Assembly: GCF_049651205.1 (NCBI RefSeq)
Contig: NZ_JBASBR010000003.1
Span: 1 to 64,000 of the forward strand
DNA length: 64,000 nt
Reading direction: 5' to 3'
Source: Castellaniella sp049651205
GTDB taxonomy: Bacteria > Pseudomonadota > Gammaproteobacteria > Burkholderiales > Burkholderiaceae_B
The notes under the pieces were generated by a model. The model did no database searches and was not told where the DNA came from. It was given only the letters and a program-made list of their open reading frames with translations. Positions 26,573 through 35,428 of this stretch are shown here, one piece after another. The position numbers were made by a program, and so were the translations under genes. Each line of letters starts with the position of its first letter. Positions within the stretch are counted from its first letter, which is position 1.

Positions 26573-28276
26573 TTAACCCAAAACTTCTCCTTGGGCAGAT
26601 TCAACGGCGCTGCCCACATCCCTGCGGAATCGCGCACCGGTCTCCCGGATGCCGTGGCGCAAAAGCGTATGCCGGACAGCCCGGGTTGCTGCGACGAGGT
26701 AGACAGCAGCACGCCGTTGGCCAGCCTTGCGGGCCAAGTCTTCGATGATGGCAACACCACTCGAATCCAGCAGGGAAACCGCTGACAGATCGATGACGTA
26801 GGCCTTGGGCTTGTCACCGATACGATCCAGCGCAGCTTCGACTGCCGAGGTTGCACCGAAGAAGAACGCCCCACTTACGCGGATCACCGCGATGTCTGAT
26901 GCCATCCTGGCTGCCAGCTCTGTCCCATCAGACGCCTTATCTGCCACGTCATCGGGGCGGTCGTCCTCTACCCAGGAATGGACTTGCTCCACCGCCACGA
27001 CTTGCGCCATGCGGTGCAGGAACAGGAAGGCGCTCAGGGCAAAGCCGATCAAGATCCCTTCGCTGAGGTCACGGAAAATGACCAGCAGGAAGGTCACGAG
27101 CAGTACGGCGGCATCACCCCAGGAGACCCGCAGCAGCCGAGCAAACGCATGCTTCTCGACCATGTTCCAGGCCACAATCGCCAGTACGCCCGCCAGCGCC
27201 GCCAAGGGAATATAGGAGGCTGCCGGCGCCGCAACCAGCACGAACAGCAGCAGAAAGACAGAATGCAACATGCCCGAGATCGGCCCGCGCGCGCCCGAGC
27301 GAACGTTGGTGGCCGTGCGGGCGATGTTGCCCGTCACACAGATGCCGCCAAACAAGGGGGATGCAATATTGGCCAACCCCTGGGCGACCAGTTCGCAGTT
27401 GGACCGGTGCCGCCGCCCCGTCATGGAATCCGCCACGACGGCCGACAGCAGGCTCTCGATGCTGCCCAGCAAGGTGAAGGATAATGCGTTGGGCAGCACA
27501 TCGATCACCTTTGCATAGGTGAAGTCGGGCAAGTGGGGAACGGGCAAGGACTGGGGGATGCCACCGAACTGAGTGCCAATCGTCGACACCGGCAGGCCCA
27601 ACAATGCGACACAGACAGAGGCCGCCACCACAGCAATCAGGAAAGAAGGCCAGTGCGGCCGGTAACGCCGCACCAGGACAATGGCGCCGATGGTGATGCC
27701 CGCCACCAGAATCGCCATGGGACTGGCAGTTGGTAAAGCGCCCCCAAGCGCCTGTAGCTTTGGTAGCAGCGGCCCTGGTTCGTGTTCCAGTTGCAGGCCC
27801 AACAGATCCCGGATCTGACTGGCAAAGATGATGACGGCAATGCCGGCGGTGAAGCCTACGGTGACTGGGTAGGGAATATATTTGATGAAGGTGCCCAGCC
27901 GCAGGAGCCCGATAGCGGCCAGCATCAGGCCCGACAAAAATGTCGCCAGCAAGAGGCCCTCGACCCCATGCTGGGCCACCGCTGCAGCGACCAGCACGAT
28001 AAAGGCGCCCGCTGGCCCCCCGATCTGGAAGCGGCTGCCGCCGAAGGCCGACACAATGAACCCGCCAACAATAGATGTGTACAGGCCACGGTCGGGCGTC
28101 ACACCAGACGCAATGGCAATCGCCATGGAAAGGGGCAGCGCGACAATGGCCACCGTCAGGCCCGACAGTGCATCCGCCCTCAAACCTGCCAGGCCATAGC
28201 CCTGCTTGAGCACCGTGAAAATCTTGGGCGTGTACAGCTCGCGAAACCCTGGTTTCGCGACGGGGGCGGCATTCAT
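26573..28276 (-). CDS. SulP family anion permease with STAS domain
   Basis: A 567-residue transporter. About residues 30-430 form the SulP membrane core, starting LRADALSGLTVAIVALPLSMAIAIASG and including VGFTAGIAVIIFASQIRDLLG. A C-terminal STAS domain (about 445-555) contains VIDLSAVSLLDSSGVAIIEDLARKA. The family carries sulfate, bicarbonate or dicarboxylates; the cargo is not readable here. There are no carbonic anhydrase or sulfate genes beside it. It converges with the DUF748 gene. Confidence 0.9.
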   Translation of the reverse strand: MNAAPVAKPGFRELYTPKIFTVLKQGYGLAGLRADALSGLTVAIVALPLSMAIAIASGVTPDRGLYTSIVGGFIVSAFGGSRFQIGGPAGAFIVLVAAAVAQHGVEGLLLATFLSGLMLAAIGLLRLGTFIKYIPYPVTVGFTAGIAVIIFASQIRDLLGLQLEHEPGPLLPKLQALGGALPTASPMAILVAGITIGAIVLVRRYRPHWPSFLIAVVAASVCVALLGLPVSTIGTQFGGIPQSLPVPHLPDFTYAKVIDVLPNALSFTLLGSIESLLSAVVADSMTGRRHRSNCELVAQGLANIASPLFGGICVTGNIARTATNVRSGARGPISGMLHSVFLLLFVLVAAPAASYIPLAALAGVLAIVAWNMVEKHAFARLLRVSWGDAAVLLVTFLLVIFRDLSEGILIGFALSAFLFLHRMAQVVAVEQVHSWVEDDRPDDVADKASDGTELAARMASDIAVIRVSGAFFFGATSAVEAALDRIGDKPKAYVIDLSAVSLLDSSGVAIIEDLARKAGQRRAAVYLVAATRAVRHTLLRHGIRETGARFRRDVGSAVESAQGEVLG

Positions 28277-28401
28277 ACAGATCCTTTTACCTGCAGTGCA
28301 AACGACATATCAGCAAGCGGCATAATACATCCAGTTGCGGGGTTGGTTCACTACAACACACACAGGCAGTGCTGCTTTGGCCAACCCCCATACCGCTGAG
28401 A

Positions 28402-28439
28402 CAAAAAACAAGGGCCCACACACCAAAGTGTGCAGGCCC
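28402..28439 (-). terminator. Intrinsic terminator downstream of the tRNA-Pro remnant
   Basis: On the minus strand a 12-bp stem (two G-U pairs) with a TTTG loop spans 28439-28412 and is followed by CTTGTTTTTTG. It stands in the same relation to the tRNA-Pro fragment as the terminator at 30921 does to the intact tRNA, but its sequence differs. Confidence 0.8.
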
Positions 28440-28461
28440 TGCTTTTACTGCTGAATACATA

Positions 28462-28507
28462 GTCGGGACGGTTGGATTCGAACTCACGGCCCCTTGCACC
28501 CCATGCA
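28462..28507 (-). pseudogene. Truncated tRNA-Pro (3' 46 nt), possible att remnant
   Basis: These 46 bases match 30961-31006, the 3' part of the intact tRNA-Pro gene, with two mismatches and in the same orientation. The copy keeps the anticodon loop, variable region, T arm and 3' acceptor strand, but the 5' half is absent and the CCA reads CTA. It cannot fold as a tRNA. The region 28508-28771 has no gene I can support. The copy lies on the far side of two cyclic-di-GMP genes from the intact tRNA. Confidence 0.85.
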
Positions 28508-28771
28508 GTTACAGGAGCAATAACCAATATCTGGTCTTTGAGCAGGCCACCCGACAGGTTCTCAGGCGGCCGTATGGACCACAATGAATGGCTTCTTGTG
28601 CAGCAATGTTTGACTGTCGCAGATCCAGCCCGGAATCCACCCGCAGTATCGAACGAAAAACAAGGTAATATAAAACACGAGGAGTAAAAAGTCTGGGGGC
28701 AACCGCATACTAATCTCGGTATCTGGCATGCTGGCATCCCACCATATCTGTTCTATGAGCTACAACCCTCA

Positions 28772-30055
28772 GTGACTTCCTTTATTACACTACCCCCCAT
28801 AAATGGCCTCGATCAGGTGCCTTTGCTGCGGGCCGCTGTCGAGCAGGCATTCAATGCCGTAGTCATCACCAACGCGACATTAAACGGTGAAGGGCCATGC
28901 ATTATTTATTGCAACCCCGCGTTTTGCCGCATGACAGGCTATACTCCCGCTGAGCTGATGGGCCGCTCGCCTCGTATGCTGCAAGGTCCGCAAACAGATC
29001 CTCAGGTGCTTCAACGACTACGAGAATGCCTGCGTGAAGAAAAGTTTTTTCAAGGCTCAGCAGTGAACTACCGCAAGGATGGCAGCAGCTACCTGGTGGA
29101 GTGGAATATTTCCCCTGTACACGATGATCAGGCACAGGTGCAGGCTTACGTTTCAGTGCAGCAGGAAATCACTGGGCGGGTGCAGGCAGAACAACGCCAG
29201 GCATTGTTGGCACGAGCCCTGAATGCAACACAAGATGGTGTGATGATTGCTGACAAACAGGCAGAGATTCTGTTCGTCAACCAAGCCTTCGAAGATCTGA
29301 CAGGCTACAGTATAAAAGAAGCCCAAGGGAGCCCCCCAAAATTTTTGCAGCCAGGCGAGCGAGTTCCTGCCTTTTATAACCATCTGCGCGAAGCCCTGGC
29401 ACACGAAGGAAGTAGTCAGACTACCGTTGCCAACCGCCATAAAGATGGCCATATCTATCACGTGGCGCAGACGATCACTCCGCTCAAAGACGAGTCTGGT
29501 ACCGCCCAACACTATGTGGGCATAATGAAAGACGTGACGGAGCTCGTCGTACATGCTCAAGAGTTGCACCATCAGGCCCGGCACGATGCATTGACGGGCC
29601 TGCTCAATCGGCGCGCCGGTGAGCAAAAGCTGAAGATCTGCCATTTTGCGGCGAAGACCGAATATCGAAATTATGCGCTCATCTTGGCTGATATAGATCA
29701 CTTCAAGTCTATCAACGACCGTTTTGGGCACGAGCAAGGCGACCGCGTACTGCAACGCTGTGCCGCGTTGCTTGGTCGCAAAATACGCAGCGGCGATGCC
29801 TTGATCCGCTGGGGAGGAGAAGAGTTTTTAATTGTCTTGCCCGACTGCAAGCTAGAGGCTGCGCACGAACTAGCAGAGCGTATTCGTGTTTCGATAGCGG
29901 ATAAACAAGATGCCGTGGCGGGTACCGTGACCCTGTCGTTTGGTGTAGCGGCCTGGCAGCCGACAGAGAGCGACTCCGCGCTACTGCGGCGCACCGATCA
30001 GGCTTTATACCAGGCTAAAGCAAGTGGTCGGAACCAAGTGATCGTGGCACAGTGA
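28772..30055 (+). CDS. PAS-PAS-GGDEF diguanylate cyclase
   Basis: A 427-residue protein. PAS domain 1 (about 18-135) is LOV-like, with GRSPRMLQGPQTDP in place of the flavin-adduct motif G-x-N-C-R-F-L-Q, so the photoactive Cys is missing. PAS domain 2 (about 145-262) follows. The GGDEF domain (about 275-427) has an intact active site WGGEEF and the product-inhibition site RSGD five residues before it, so it should make cyclic-di-GMP with feedback. No membrane segment is seen, so it is probably cytosolic. The start is uncertain: GTG 28772 lacks a clear ribosome site and overlaps the stop of a six-codon frame starting at 28755. It converges on the EAL gene. Confidence 0.88.
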   Translation: MTSFITLPPINGLDQVPLLRAAVEQAFNAVVITNATLNGEGPCIIYCNPAFCRMTGYTPAELMGRSPRMLQGPQTDPQVLQRLRECLREEKFFQGSAVNYRKDGSSYLVEWNISPVHDDQAQVQAYVSVQQEITGRVQAEQRQALLARALNATQDGVMIADKQAEILFVNQAFEDLTGYSIKEAQGSPPKFLQPGERVPAFYNHLREALAHEGSSQTTVANRHKDGHIYHVAQTITPLKDESGTAQHYVGIMKDVTELVVHAQELHHQARHDALTGLLNRRAGEQKLKICHFAAKTEYRNYALILADIDHFKSINDRFGHEQGDRVLQRCAALLGRKIRSGDALIRWGGEEFLIVLPDCKLEAAHELAERIRVSIADKQDAVAGTVTLSFGVAAWQPTESDSALLRRTDQALYQAKASGRNQVIVAQ

Positions 30056-30070
30056 TAGGGCGACGCCGTC

Positions 30071-30835
30071 TCAGCCTTCGGGCCAATAGATGGCAGGCAG
30101 TTGTTCAAAGGCGGGTTTGGCAAAAAGAAAACCCTGGAAGTAATAAATACCCATGGCGCGCAGGGTCTGGTATTCAGCCAGCGTTTCAACACCCTCAGCA
30201 ATGACTTCGATCGATAGGGCTTCGCACACACCCAAAATGCCTTTCACAATGGCTTGGCGCACCCGATTAGTGTCGATGTCCCGCACGAGCTCCATATCAA
30301 TCTTGACAATGTCCGGCTGAAATTCTGCCAATAGGTTCAGGCCCGAGTAACCCGCACCGAAATCGTCGATCGATGTTTTGAAGCCACGGCGCCGGTATTC
30401 TTCCAGTATGCGCTTAAGGTGGTTTTTATCCACCACACGCTCGTTTTCGGTGATTTCGAAAATCAGCCGATGAGATGGAAACTGATGCTTCTGTGCTGCT
30501 TCCAGTGTGGCGCGGATGCAGGCAGCAGGTTCATATACGGCATTGGGCAAAAAATTAATACTGACGTAGCAACTCATTTCTAGTTGCGCTGCCAGGCGCA
30601 CCGCCTTAACGCGGCAGGCTTGGTCAAACTGATAGCGATTGTCGTCGTTTAGCTGACTTAAAATATGGGGCGCCCCACTGCCGTCTAGACCTCGCACCAA
30701 GGCTTCATAAGCAAATACCTCTCGGCTGCGTACGTCAACTATCGGCTGAAAAGCCATGCTGAACTCAATCGTAAGCGGCGGCCGATCCTGACAAAGTTTG
30801 CACGGAGCGAGGGATGAGATGCTATTTGTGACCAT
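30071..30835 (-). CDS. EAL domain cyclic-di-GMP phosphodiesterase
   Basis: A 254-residue protein that is almost only an EAL domain. The motifs are complete: EALVRG, the Asn in SINFLPN, the Glu in FEITEN, the loop-6 DDFGAGYSG, KIDMELVRDI, and the Glu in VIAEGVET. It should hydrolyse cyclic-di-GMP to pGpG. The short N-terminus contains Cys pairs (PCKLCQ) ahead of the domain. It faces the diguanylate cyclase gene 15 bases away, so the pair encodes opposing activities. Confidence 0.92.
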   Translation of the reverse strand: MVTNSISSLAPCKLCQDRPPLTIEFSMAFQPIVDVRSREVFAYEALVRGLDGSGAPHILSQLNDDNRYQFDQACRVKAVRLAAQLEMSCYVSINFLPNAVYEPAACIRATLEAAQKHQFPSHRLIFEITENERVVDKNHLKRILEEYRRRGFKTSIDDFGAGYSGLNLLAEFQPDIVKIDMELVRDIDTNRVRQAIVKGILGVCEALSIEVIAEGVETLAEYQTLRAMGIYYFQGFLFAKPAFEQLPAIYWPEG

Positions 30836-30920
30836 TCGAAAATTGTACTATAGGCGTTCATGGCCACCTAGAAATCATTTTTAGTGCACCGGTGGTGTAC
30901 GAACCAAGCAGAAAGAACAA

Positions 30921-30948
30921 GGGCTTACAGAGAAATCTCTGTAAGCCC
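30921..30948 (-). terminator. Intrinsic terminator of tRNA-Pro
   Basis: A perfect 12-bp stem (GGGCTTACAGAG / CTCTGTAAGCCC) with a 4-base loop, followed on the minus strand by TTGTTCTTT. It begins 10 bases after the tRNA 3' end. Confidence 0.88.
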
Positions 30949-30958
30949 TTGATAATGC

Positions 30959-31037
<79 letters not shown>

Positions 31038-31110
31038 AGAACGAAATTCTAGCACAAAAAACGATGGAACAATCTGGCCAAGCCCGAGGAAATCGAGAAA
31101 ACGACATGCT

Positions 31111-32955
31111 TCATGGTGTTTGAGCAAACGCTCTTCGACGATCCACAAACAGACTCGACCCTGCCTGCTTCTTGGCCTGGGATTTGGCTTCGCTGGCAGC
31201 CTGGGCGATTTGATGACGCAGCTGATAAGCGCCTGGCTCAACCTGTACCAAACCCAGCGACAAAGAAGGCAGTGCAAACTGTTGGCGTTGTCCCTGGCGA
31301 TCATCGGCCTGGTAAACCTGCACCGCACCCTGCCCTACCTCAATCATCAGCTGCTGCATACCATAGTCAAAGTCTGCCAGCATGCGCTGGCACCGCGCTT
31401 GCCAATCGATACTGCGAAACAGCACGATAAAGTCATCTCCACCAATATGGCCAAGAAAATCCTGGTTGGGCTGGATATGTTGCGACAGCACACGGCTGAG
31501 CAGCCGGATAACGTCATCCCCCATGCGATATCCGAAAACATCGTTAAACGGTTTGAAATGATCAAGATCCGCATGACACACGGCAAACCGCAGGCCACCC
31601 GCCAGGTAGCGCTGGATCTGGCGGTCAATGGGTACGTTGCCTGGCAGTTGCGTCAGCGGATTGGCATGACGTGCAGCACGCAACTGCAAGCGGTTAAGCG
31701 CCTGCAAAAGATCCTGGCTTGAGCCCACACCCAAATACTGGCCCCGCCCGGTGATAATAAAGTCGGTAGCCAGCGCATACCCCTCTGCTTCAGCCAGCCA
31801 ACGGCTGAGGGTCAGCAAAGGCGTGTGCATATCCACAATCAAGGGCTTGCTGTCCATAAACAGCCGACAAGGGCTTTTCCCGTACAGCTCACGCTGGAAG
31901 GGCAAGGAAAATCGCTCAACCAGACTGCTGCGCTTAAGCACACCCAAAGGCTGCTCGTTTTCGACAACTGGAATCGTATAGAGATCCGGCTGCGCCAGAA
32001 AAAGGCTGAACGCCGCTTCGCTGGAAACCTGCGCTGTCACTGTCGGCACCCGGCGCAGAAGCTGCAGCGCCCAACCCGCCGTATCATCCTGGGGCAGCGC
32101 AGGCGGTGCACAACACTGCAAAGGATCCAGCCGCCGGGCGGCAAGCTCGGCAGACAAAGCAGACCAATCACGCACCTGCGGACGCGCCTGAGGGCGATCG
32201 ATGTAGTAGCCCTGCGCACACGCAATGCCCTGATCGCACACCGCGGCCAAATCATCCAGTGATTCGATGCCCTCCGCCACCACGATTGCGCCTGCCACGG
32301 CTGCAATATCGCTGACAGAGCGCAAAATCTGCTGACGCAAAAGATCGTCTTGCACGCCCGCCACAAAGGACTTGTCGACCTTGATGTACTTGGGCCGCAG
32401 GGTCACCCAGCGACCCAGGTTGGAATATCCCGCCCCCAGGTCATCAATGGCGAACTGGATCCCTTGCGCCTGCAAGTAACTGACGGCCGCAGCCAGATCT
32501 GCGCCGCTGGTACCGAGCTTCTGCTCTGTGACTTCGACCACCACACGGTGCGTGTCCAATCCCAGGGCATGAAGCTCGCCCACCAGATCAAACGACTCGG
32601 AGGAGCCGGCCAGCAGCGCCTGCGGGCTCATATTGAGAAACAATCGACCGGGCAGATTAAGCCCTGCAAACTGCTGTATCACCGTGCGGGCTGCCCGATG
32701 CTCCAGCGCCACGCCCAGGCCCTGGGCCCTGGCATGGCTGAACAGTACGTCCGGAAAATGCCAGACGGCGTCCTGGGGCCCCCGGATCAAACCTTCGTAC
32801 CCTAGCGCAGAGCCTTCTCTGAGCCACACAATTGGCTGAAACACCGCCTGCAACGGACAAGTGAGCACATCGCCCGTGCAAACCGGCGCATCGGCGCCGG
32901 TTGCCGGCTCAGTGGGTGGGTAAGCAAGAGTTGCAGAGCGCTTTACTATCGACAT
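31111..32955 (-). CDS. EAL - CBS pair - GGDEF composite cyclic-di-GMP protein
   Basis: About 614 residues. The EAL domain (about 30-275) has EGLIRG at the first position, with Asn in LNMSPQ, Glu in VEVTEQ, the DDLGAGYSN loop, YIKVDKSF, AEGIES and AQGYYIDRP all kept. The middle (about 300-435) looks like a CBS-type ligand module (YTIPVVENEQPLGVL...). The C-terminal GGDEF domain (about 445-600) reads IGGDDF, and the inhibition site RxxD is lost (PNQD). It could switch between synthesis and breakdown. ATG 32955 is preferred over 33027. Cytosolic. It lies just outside the tRNA-Pro gene. Confidence 0.87.
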   Translation of the reverse strand: MSIVKRSATLAYPPTEPATGADAPVCTGDVLTCPLQAVFQPIVWLREGSALGYEGLIRGPQDAVWHFPDVLFSHARAQGLGVALEHRAARTVIQQFAGLNLPGRLFLNMSPQALLAGSSESFDLVGELHALGLDTHRVVVEVTEQKLGTSGADLAAAVSYLQAQGIQFAIDDLGAGYSNLGRWVTLRPKYIKVDKSFVAGVQDDLLRQQILRSVSDIAAVAGAIVVAEGIESLDDLAAVCDQGIACAQGYYIDRPQARPQVRDWSALSAELAARRLDPLQCCAPPALPQDDTAGWALQLLRRVPTVTAQVSSEAAFSLFLAQPDLYTIPVVENEQPLGVLKRSSLVERFSLPFQRELYGKSPCRLFMDSKPLIVDMHTPLLTLSRWLAEAEGYALATDFIITGRGQYLGVGSSQDLLQALNRLQLRAARHANPLTQLPGNVPIDRQIQRYLAGGLRFAVCHADLDHFKPFNDVFGYRMGDDVIRLLSRVLSQHIQPNQDFLGHIGGDDFIVLFRSIDWQARCQRMLADFDYGMQQLMIEVGQGAVQVYQADDRQGQRQQFALPSLSLGLVQVEPGAYQLRHQIAQAASEAKSQAKKQAGSSLFVDRRRAFAQTP

Positions 32956-33104
32956 CTGAGAGACAACCTGTACACACAGGAGCCAAAGGGCAATCTGACG
33001 GATTTGCCCTGGCGCCGGACACAACACGGCCCCACCAATCTGCTGGCGGGCAGCAGATTGGAATACGCCTTGCCTGAAACTTAAAAAGGTTTACGACAAG
33101 AGAT

Positions 33105-33662
33105 TTAAAGCAGACCCAGCTGCAAGCGCGCAGGTTCGCTGATCATCTCACGGCTCCAGGGTGGATCCCATACGAGATCGACGGTTGCTTCGTCCACGCC
33201 CTGGATATTGAGCAGCTTGTTGCGGGCCTCGTCGGCAATCATGGTGCCCATGCCGCAACCCGCTGCCGTCAGCGTCATCCTGATTTCGATGCGATAACGA
33301 TCGGGGACACTGGCCGGCACCACCTTGCACTCGTAGACCAAACCCAGATTCACGATATCAACTGGAATTTCTGGGTCGTAGCAAGTAGACAGCATTGTCC
33401 AGGCGGCGTCTTCTACCGACTCAATGGTGGCCGGGCCCTCGTGGACGTGCTTGACTTCTTCAGTGGGCTCGAAGCCCAGTGCATCACCGTCTGCGCCTTC
33501 GATGCGGTAGAGGTTGCCCTCGACCATGACCGTGTAGGTGCCGCCCAACTGCTGAGTGATCACGGCTTCGCAGCCGGCCTCGATGGTGACAGGAGAGCCA
33601 TAAGGCACCGTCACAGCCGCACAATCGCGGCTGACGATCACTTCCTGACGATTGAAACTCAT
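33105..33662 (-). CDS. sufT: Fe-S assembly factor SufT (DUF59)
   Basis: A 185-residue protein with the SufT N-terminal extension (about 1-75) and a DUF59/MIP18 domain (about 85-180) containing DPEIPVDIVNLGLVYE and TAAGCGMGTMI. SufT family members help deliver or maturate Fe-S clusters. Last gene of the suf operon, 23 bases after sufU. Confidence 0.93.
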   Translation of the reverse strand: MSFNRQEVIVSRDCAAVTVPYGSPVTIEAGCEAVITQQLGGTYTVMVEGNLYRIEGADGDALGFEPTEEVKHVHEGPATIESVEDAAWTMLSTCYDPEIPVDIVNLGLVYECKVVPASVPDRYRIEIRMTLTAAGCGMGTMIADEARNKLLNIQGVDEATVDLVWDPPWSREMISEPARLQLGLL

Positions 33663-33685
33663 GATGTTACCTCTGGTTCATCGCG

Positions 33686-34138
33686 TTATTCGGTTATTGC
33701 CGTGGCTTGTGCCTGCGTAATGGCGTTATGCAGGGTATGCCATGCCAAGGTGGCGCACTTAACCCGGGACGGAAACTCACGCACCCCGGACAAGACTTCA
33801 AGCTTGCCCAAATCGGCGTCGGGATGTGCCTCTGTAAGCATGGCGTGGATGTTTTTGAAAAGCACCTCAACCTCATCCACCCGCATGCCCCGCACGGCCT
33901 CGGTCATCAGCGATGCGGATGCCGTGGAGATGGCACAGCCGTGGCCGATGAAACTGACCTCTTGCACGACATCGCCATCCAGCCGCGCATAGACGGTGAG
34001 CTGGTCACCACACAAAGGGTTATGACCGTCCGCCTGGTGAGAGGCACCCTCCAGCGCATGGAAATTGCGCGGATTGCGATTGTGGTCGAAGATGACTTCC
34101 TGGTAGAGATCGCGCAGGCCGTCGTCGTTATCTCTCAT
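33686..34138 (-). CDS. sufU: SufU, IscU-like sulfur acceptor
   Basis: A 150-residue protein. It has three conserved Cys, in NPLCGDQ (Cys43 with Asp45), GHGCAIS and VKCATLAW, plus the extra segment that separates SufU from IscU. SufU of this type receives sulfur from SufS, taking the place of SufE. Three bases separate it from sufS. Confidence 0.93.
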   Translation of the reverse strand: MRDNDDGLRDLYQEVIFDHNRNPRNFHALEGASHQADGHNPLCGDQLTVYARLDGDVVQEVSFIGHGCAISTASASLMTEAVRGMRVDEVEVLFKNIHAMLTEAHPDADLGKLEVLSGVREFPSRVKCATLAWHTLHNAITQAQATAITE

Positions 34139-34141
34139 GCA

Positions 34142-35428
34142 TTACACCCCAAACAGTTTCTGAGCCTTGCGCACGCCGGCCACAAGGGCATCGACATCCT
34201 GCAAATTGTTATATAGCGCAAAAGAAGCACGTGCCGTCCCGGGGATCCCGAAATGCGACATAAGCGGCATGGCGCAATGGTGCCCTGCCCGGATGGCCAC
34301 GCCATCTGTGTCCAGAATGGTGCCAAGATCGTGCGGATGAATGCCATCCACCAGAAACGACAAGATCCCCGCCTTATGTGCAGCTGTGCCGATCAAGCGA
34401 ACCCCTTCAATTTCCTGCATCGCCTCGGTAGCCCGCGCCAACAAGGCGGATTCATGTGCTGCAATGGTGTCCAGACCGATATCCATCACGTACTGGATAG
34501 CTGCACCCAGGCCGACGGCTCCGGCAATATGGGGCGTACCCGCCTCGAAGCGCTGGGGGCCGGTTGCCCAGGTACTGCCCTCAAAGCTGACAGTGCGAAT
34601 CATGTCTCCACCCCCTTGCCAAGGCGGCAGATCTTTTAAAATCGATGCCCGGACATACAAGGCGCCAATACCGGTAGGGCCATAAATCTTGTGTCCCGAG
34701 AAGGCATAGAAATCACAATTCAGCGCCTGTACATCCACCGAGCCATGGGCCACCGCCTGTGCACCATCCACCAAAGCCAGCGCACCGGCCTCGTGCGCCA
34801 GGCGTACGAGATCCGCGACCGGATTGATTGTGCCCAAGGCATTGGATACGTGGGCAATCCCCACCAAGCGGGTGCGGCTGTTGAGCTGCGCCTTGAAATC
34901 CACGATGTCCAGTTCGCCCGTATCGGTAATGCGGGCATGGCGCAAAGTGGCACCGGTTCTGGCGCAGAGCAACTGCCAGGGGACAATATTGGAGTGATGC
35001 TCCATCCCGGTGACCAGGATCTCATCCCCAGCCTGGATCGACTGACCCCACGTTTGAGCTACCAAATTGATGGCCTCTGTGGTGCCGCGTACATAGATGA
35101 TGTCCTGGCTATCGGGAGCATTCAGCAAGCGCTGCACTTGCGTGCGTGCCTGCTCATAAAGATCGGTTGAATGCTGCGAGAGCCAATGCACACCCCGATG
35201 AATATTGGCATTGGAGTGGGTATAAAACTGGCTCAAGGCATCAATCACTACCTGAGGCTTTTGCGTGGTGGCGCCATTATCCAGATAGGCCAAACGACGT
35301 TTACGCACGGCGTGCGCCAGAATTGGAAAATCCTCCGCCAGGGCACGACCATCAAGCGCGAGGCTCAAGTCGGTGCCATCCGCGGAAGCAAGACGCTGCG
35401 TGACAGATGAGTTCAGGGGCGCGTTCAT
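34142..35428 (-). CDS. sufS: Cysteine desulfurase SufS
   Basis: A 428-residue PLP enzyme, group II desulfurase. The PLP Lys is in SGHKIYGP, the cofactor His in EHHSNIVPW, and the catalytic Cys in RAGHHCAMPLM. It removes sulfur from cysteine for the SufBCD scaffold. The first 30 residues extend beyond E. coli SufS and are poorly conserved. Four-base overlap with sufD. Confidence 0.96.
   Translation of the reverse strand: MNAPLNSSVTQRLASADGTDLSLALDGRALAEDFPILAHAVRKRRLAYLDNGATTQKPQVVIDALSQFYTHSNANIHRGVHWLSQHSTDLYEQARTQVQRLLNAPDSQDIIYVRGTTEAINLVAQTWGQSIQAGDEILVTGMEHHSNIVPWQLLCARTGATLRHARITDTGELDIVDFKAQLNSRTRLVGIAHVSNALGTINPVADLVRLAHEAGALALVDGAQAVAHGSVDVQALNCDFYAFSGHKIYGPTGIGALYVRASILKDLPPWQGGGDMIRTVSFEGSTWATGPQRFEAGTPHIAGAVGLGAAIQYVMDIGLDTIAAHESALLARATEAMQEIEGVRLIGTAAHKAGILSFLVDGIHPHDLGTILDTDGVAIRAGHHCAMPLMSHFGIPGTARASFALYNNLQDVDALVAGVRKAQKLFGV

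Noticed and set aside
28462..28507. Second functional tRNA-Pro
   Set aside because: The 5' half (acceptor 5' strand and D arm) is missing and CCA is altered, so it is treated as a remnant.
28755..28775. Six-codon leader peptide before the diguanylate cyclase
   Set aside because: It overlaps the GTG start in a coupling-like way, but there is no ribosome site or composition signal to support it.
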